Positions 6,509-7,625 of a stretch of 7,625 nt of DNA are shown in pieces. Each line of letters opens with the position of its first letter. Position 1 is the first letter of the stretch. Both the position numbers and the translations under genes were made by a program. The notes below the pieces were generated by a model. That model worked only from the letters and a program-made list of their open reading frames with translations. It did not search any database and was not told where the DNA came from. Origin of the DNA: Cyclobacteriaceae bacterium (lineage in GTDB: Bacteria > Bacteroidota > Bacteroidia > Cytophagales > Cyclobacteriaceae); contig JANYDR010000558.1 in the NCBI GenBank assembly GCA_025363495.1, positions 1 through 7,625 of the forward strand, in the 5' to 3' direction.

Positions 6509-6691
6509 CTACGGCTGGTGAATTGTCGATTTTGGCGATAAAGTGCTGTCTACGGAATCTTTGAGATGCTTATTCATCCTCGCTCTTTCCCTGGGAGAGG
6601 TAGTTTTACGACTAATGTCCACTGCAAGGAGAATGAGGCAGGCAAAAAATACCAGCATGATCGCGATAAATACCTTTTGGGAGCGTTTCAT
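6509..6691 (-). CDS. Small single-pass membrane protein, unknown function
   Basis: The gene encodes 60 residues: a short basic N-terminus (MKRSQK), one hydrophobic helix (about 7-24, VFIAIMLVFFACLILLAV), then a hydrophilic, strongly charged tail rich in Arg, Lys, Ser and Thr. The amino-acid layout is that of a genuine small inner-membrane protein with the tail outside, but no family is recognised. The ATG (6689-6691) directly follows the T-run of the terminator behind rplT, so expression requires read-through or a promoter inside the preceding gene. An internal ATG at residue 12 would shorten the helix and is less likely. Its 3' end is 203 bases from the lipoprotein gene. Confidence 0.55.
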   Translation of the reverse strand: MKRSQKVFIAIMLVFFACLILLAVDISRKTTSPRERARMNKHLKDSVDSTLSPKSTIHQP

Positions 6692-6713
6692 AAAAAAAGG
6701 GGCCGAAGCCCCT
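6692..6713 (-). terminator. Intrinsic terminator after rplT, UUCG loop
   Basis: On the minus strand the sequence reads A-GGGGC-TTCG-GCCCC followed by seven T (stem arms 6708-6713 and 6699-6703, T-run 6692-6698). This is a textbook rho-independent terminator with a stable UUCG tetraloop. It begins five bases after the rplT stop codon (6719-6721) and should end the infC-rpmI-rplT transcript. Confidence 0.88.
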
Positions 6714-6718
6714 CTGAA

Positions 6719-7063
6719 TTATTTTACTTTATTCACTACATCAGCGAAAGCTTCAGGATGATTCATTGCCAGATCTGCGAGAACTTTGCGGTTCAGATCG
6801 ATACCAGCTTTCTTCAATTTTCCCATCAGCTCGGAGTAGGACATTCCATGTAATCTTGCTCCTGCATTGATACGTTGTATCCAAAGACCGCGGAAGTCGC
6901 GTTTCTTTGCTTTGCGATCACGGTATGCATATACCAGACCTTTTTCGACCGCATTTTTAGCGACGGTCCAAACATTTTTCTTTCTTCCAAAGAAACCTTT
7001 GGCAAGTTTCAGCACCCTCTTGCGCTTGGCGCGGGATGCGACGTGATTCACTGAACGTGGCAT
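6719..7063 (-). CDS. rplT: 50S ribosomal protein L20
   Basis: The gene encodes 114 residues, the standard L20 length. The highly basic N-terminal helix (RAKRKRVLKLAKGFFGRKKN, about 11-30) threads into 23S rRNA during early 50S assembly. The globular part carries the family hallmarks RDRKAKKRDFRGLWIQRINA (48-67) and GMSYSELM (74-81), and ends with a conserved helix around LADLAMNHPEAF. L20 is also a translational autoregulator of its own operon in E. coli and Bacillus; the structured leader just upstream (7064-7163) could serve that role here. It is the last gene before a strong terminator. Confidence 0.98.
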   Translation of the reverse strand: MPRSVNHVASRAKRKRVLKLAKGFFGRKKNVWTVAKNAVEKGLVYAYRDRKAKKRDFRGLWIQRINAGARLHGMSYSELMGKLKKAGIDLNRKVLADLAMNHPEAFADVVNKVK

Positions 7064-7163
7064 GTGTTAAATTTTTTGGTTATTGGCGCCCCGACGAATC
7101 GGAGTCTTGTTAGCCGTAAACCGGGTTGAACATTTGAACCTTCCCGAACCTTTCGGGCGATTA
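7064..7163 (-). promoter_or_regulatory. Structured rpmI-rplT spacer, candidate L20 leader
   Basis: The 100-base spacer is unusually long for this operon. On the minus strand it holds hairpin 1, CCCGAA-AGG-TTCGGG (7143-7157), and hairpin 2, a CTCCGA/TCGGGG stem closed by a TTCG tetraloop (7089-7104). Hairpin 2 is followed by the palindrome GGCGCC and an A-rich run up to the rplT ATG. Neither hairpin is followed by a T-run, so they are not ordinary terminators. Control of rplT translation by L20 is inferred from what is known in other bacteria. Confidence 0.45.
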
Positions 7164-7364
7164 CTACAAAGAATAAGGAAGCATTGCCTTCACATTCGCA
7201 GTATCAGATTTTTTGACAACTGTACTGTGGCTCAATCTTCTTTTTTGCTTTGTTCCTTTTTTAGTCAGGATGTGCCTTTTAAAAGCATGCTTACGCTTGA
7301 TTTTACCGCTTCCTGTTACCTTGAAGCGCTTCTTGGCTCCTGACTTTGTTTTTAATTTGGGCAT
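7164..7364 (-). CDS. rpmI: 50S ribosomal protein L35
   Basis: The gene encodes 66 residues, typical for L35 and very basic. The start MPKLKTKSGAKKRF and the segment GSGKIKRKHAFKRHILTKK (18-36) are family signatures; the C-terminal helix (VKAMLPYSL) also fits. L35 is a small structural protein of the large subunit. It lies between infC (71 bases upstream) and rplT (100 bases downstream), the conserved bacterial order. The ATG at 7362-7364 is preceded by AGACAC and no Shine-Dalgarno sequence, as expected in Bacteroidota. Confidence 0.97.
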   Translation of the reverse strand: MPKLKTKSGAKKRFKVTGSGKIKRKHAFKRHILTKKGTKQKRRLSHSTVVKKSDTANVKAMLPYSL

Positions 7365-7435
7365 GTGTCTATCGATTCTAACTATAATTAACTTTTCTAC
7401 TTTTCAGTTTCTGCTTTCAACTTTAAGCTTCTATT

Positions 7436-7625
7436 TTATTTCTTGCTGCTTACTCCTGGTTTCGGAGCTACCATCATGTACATCCGCTTTCCTTCCAGCT
7501 TAGGCATTTGCTCCACCTTGCCAACTTCTTCCAACGACTGAGCAAACTTCAATAACAAAATTTCACCTCTTTCTTTATAAACAATCGAACGTCCAGCGAA
7601 GTGAACATAAGATTTTACTTTGGCT
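7436..7625 (-). CDS. infC: Translation initiation factor IF-3, C-terminal part (cut by window edge)
   Basis: The last 62 codons and the TAA stop (7436-7438) are visible; the reading frame has its first complete codon at 7622-7624. The translated segment includes VKSYVHFAGRSIVYKERGEI and then LLKFAQSLEEVGKVEQMPKL and EGKRMYMMVAPK, which is the end of the IF3 C-terminal domain that binds 30S and blocks premature subunit joining. A short tail (PGVSSKK) follows the usual end; such basic tails are common in Bacteroidota IF3. It is the upstream neighbour of rpmI, as in most bacteria. Confidence 0.96.
   Translation of the reverse strand, partial: AKVKSYVHFAGRSIVYKERGEILLLKFAQSLEEVGKVEQMPKLEGKRMYMMVAPKPGVSSKK

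Noticed and set aside
7365..7435. Purine-rich infC-rpmI spacer as a regulatory element
   Set aside because: It contains short AAAGT-like repeats but no hairpin or palindrome of note; nothing in it goes beyond ordinary A-rich leader sequence.

Overview
The window looks like chromosome of a Bacteroidota bacterium, probably from the Cytophagales side of the phylum. The reasons are the SprB-type repeats, the DUF5777-like barrel next to a YceI protein, and start codons that mostly lack Shine-Dalgarno sequences (rpmI and rplT both begin ACACATG). All confident genes lie on the minus strand, so transcription runs from high to low coordinates.

Right end (about 6509-7625): the 3' end of infC (cut by the window edge), then rpmI (L35) and rplT (L20), the classic translation-factor/ribosomal-protein cluster. 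A strong intrinsic terminator with a UUCG loop sits directly after the rplT stop. Its T-run touches the ATG of a 60-residue single-pass membrane protein (6509-6691). The 100-base rpmI-rplT spacer carries two compact hairpins.

Centre (1063-6305): six tightly packed genes, probably one operon: a lipoprotein with two SprB-like repeats and an unusual C-terminal haem-type domain (CX4CH), a YceI protein, a DUF5777-like beta barrel, a sodium:solute symporter, an OsmC-like protein, and a PLP enzyme of the O-succinyl/O-acetylhomoserine sulfhydrylase group (metZ-like). Four of the five junctions are overlaps or gaps under 35 bases, and the fifth is also only 32 bases. The first three products are exported and suggest an envelope electron-transfer or lipid/quinone-handling module. 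The last three form a transport, thiol-peroxidase and sulfur-assimilation group. A joint function is inference only.

Left end (1-1062): a short membrane protein that seems cut off by an early stop (22-246), and about 800 bases with no intact gene. This stretch is not empty. It contains a decayed second copy of the 3' part of the metZ-like gene (about 653-890, with a 127-base internal deletion at a 3-base microhomology), four TCCGGT boxes at an exact 11-base period (921-959), and two sizeable inverted repeats (507-556 and 981-1015).

No CRISPR array, transposase, rRNA or intact tRNA is visible. The most notable items are the decayed metZ duplicate, the 11-base box array, the SprB/CX4CH lipoprotein and its operon, and the terminator abutting the start codon of the small membrane protein.
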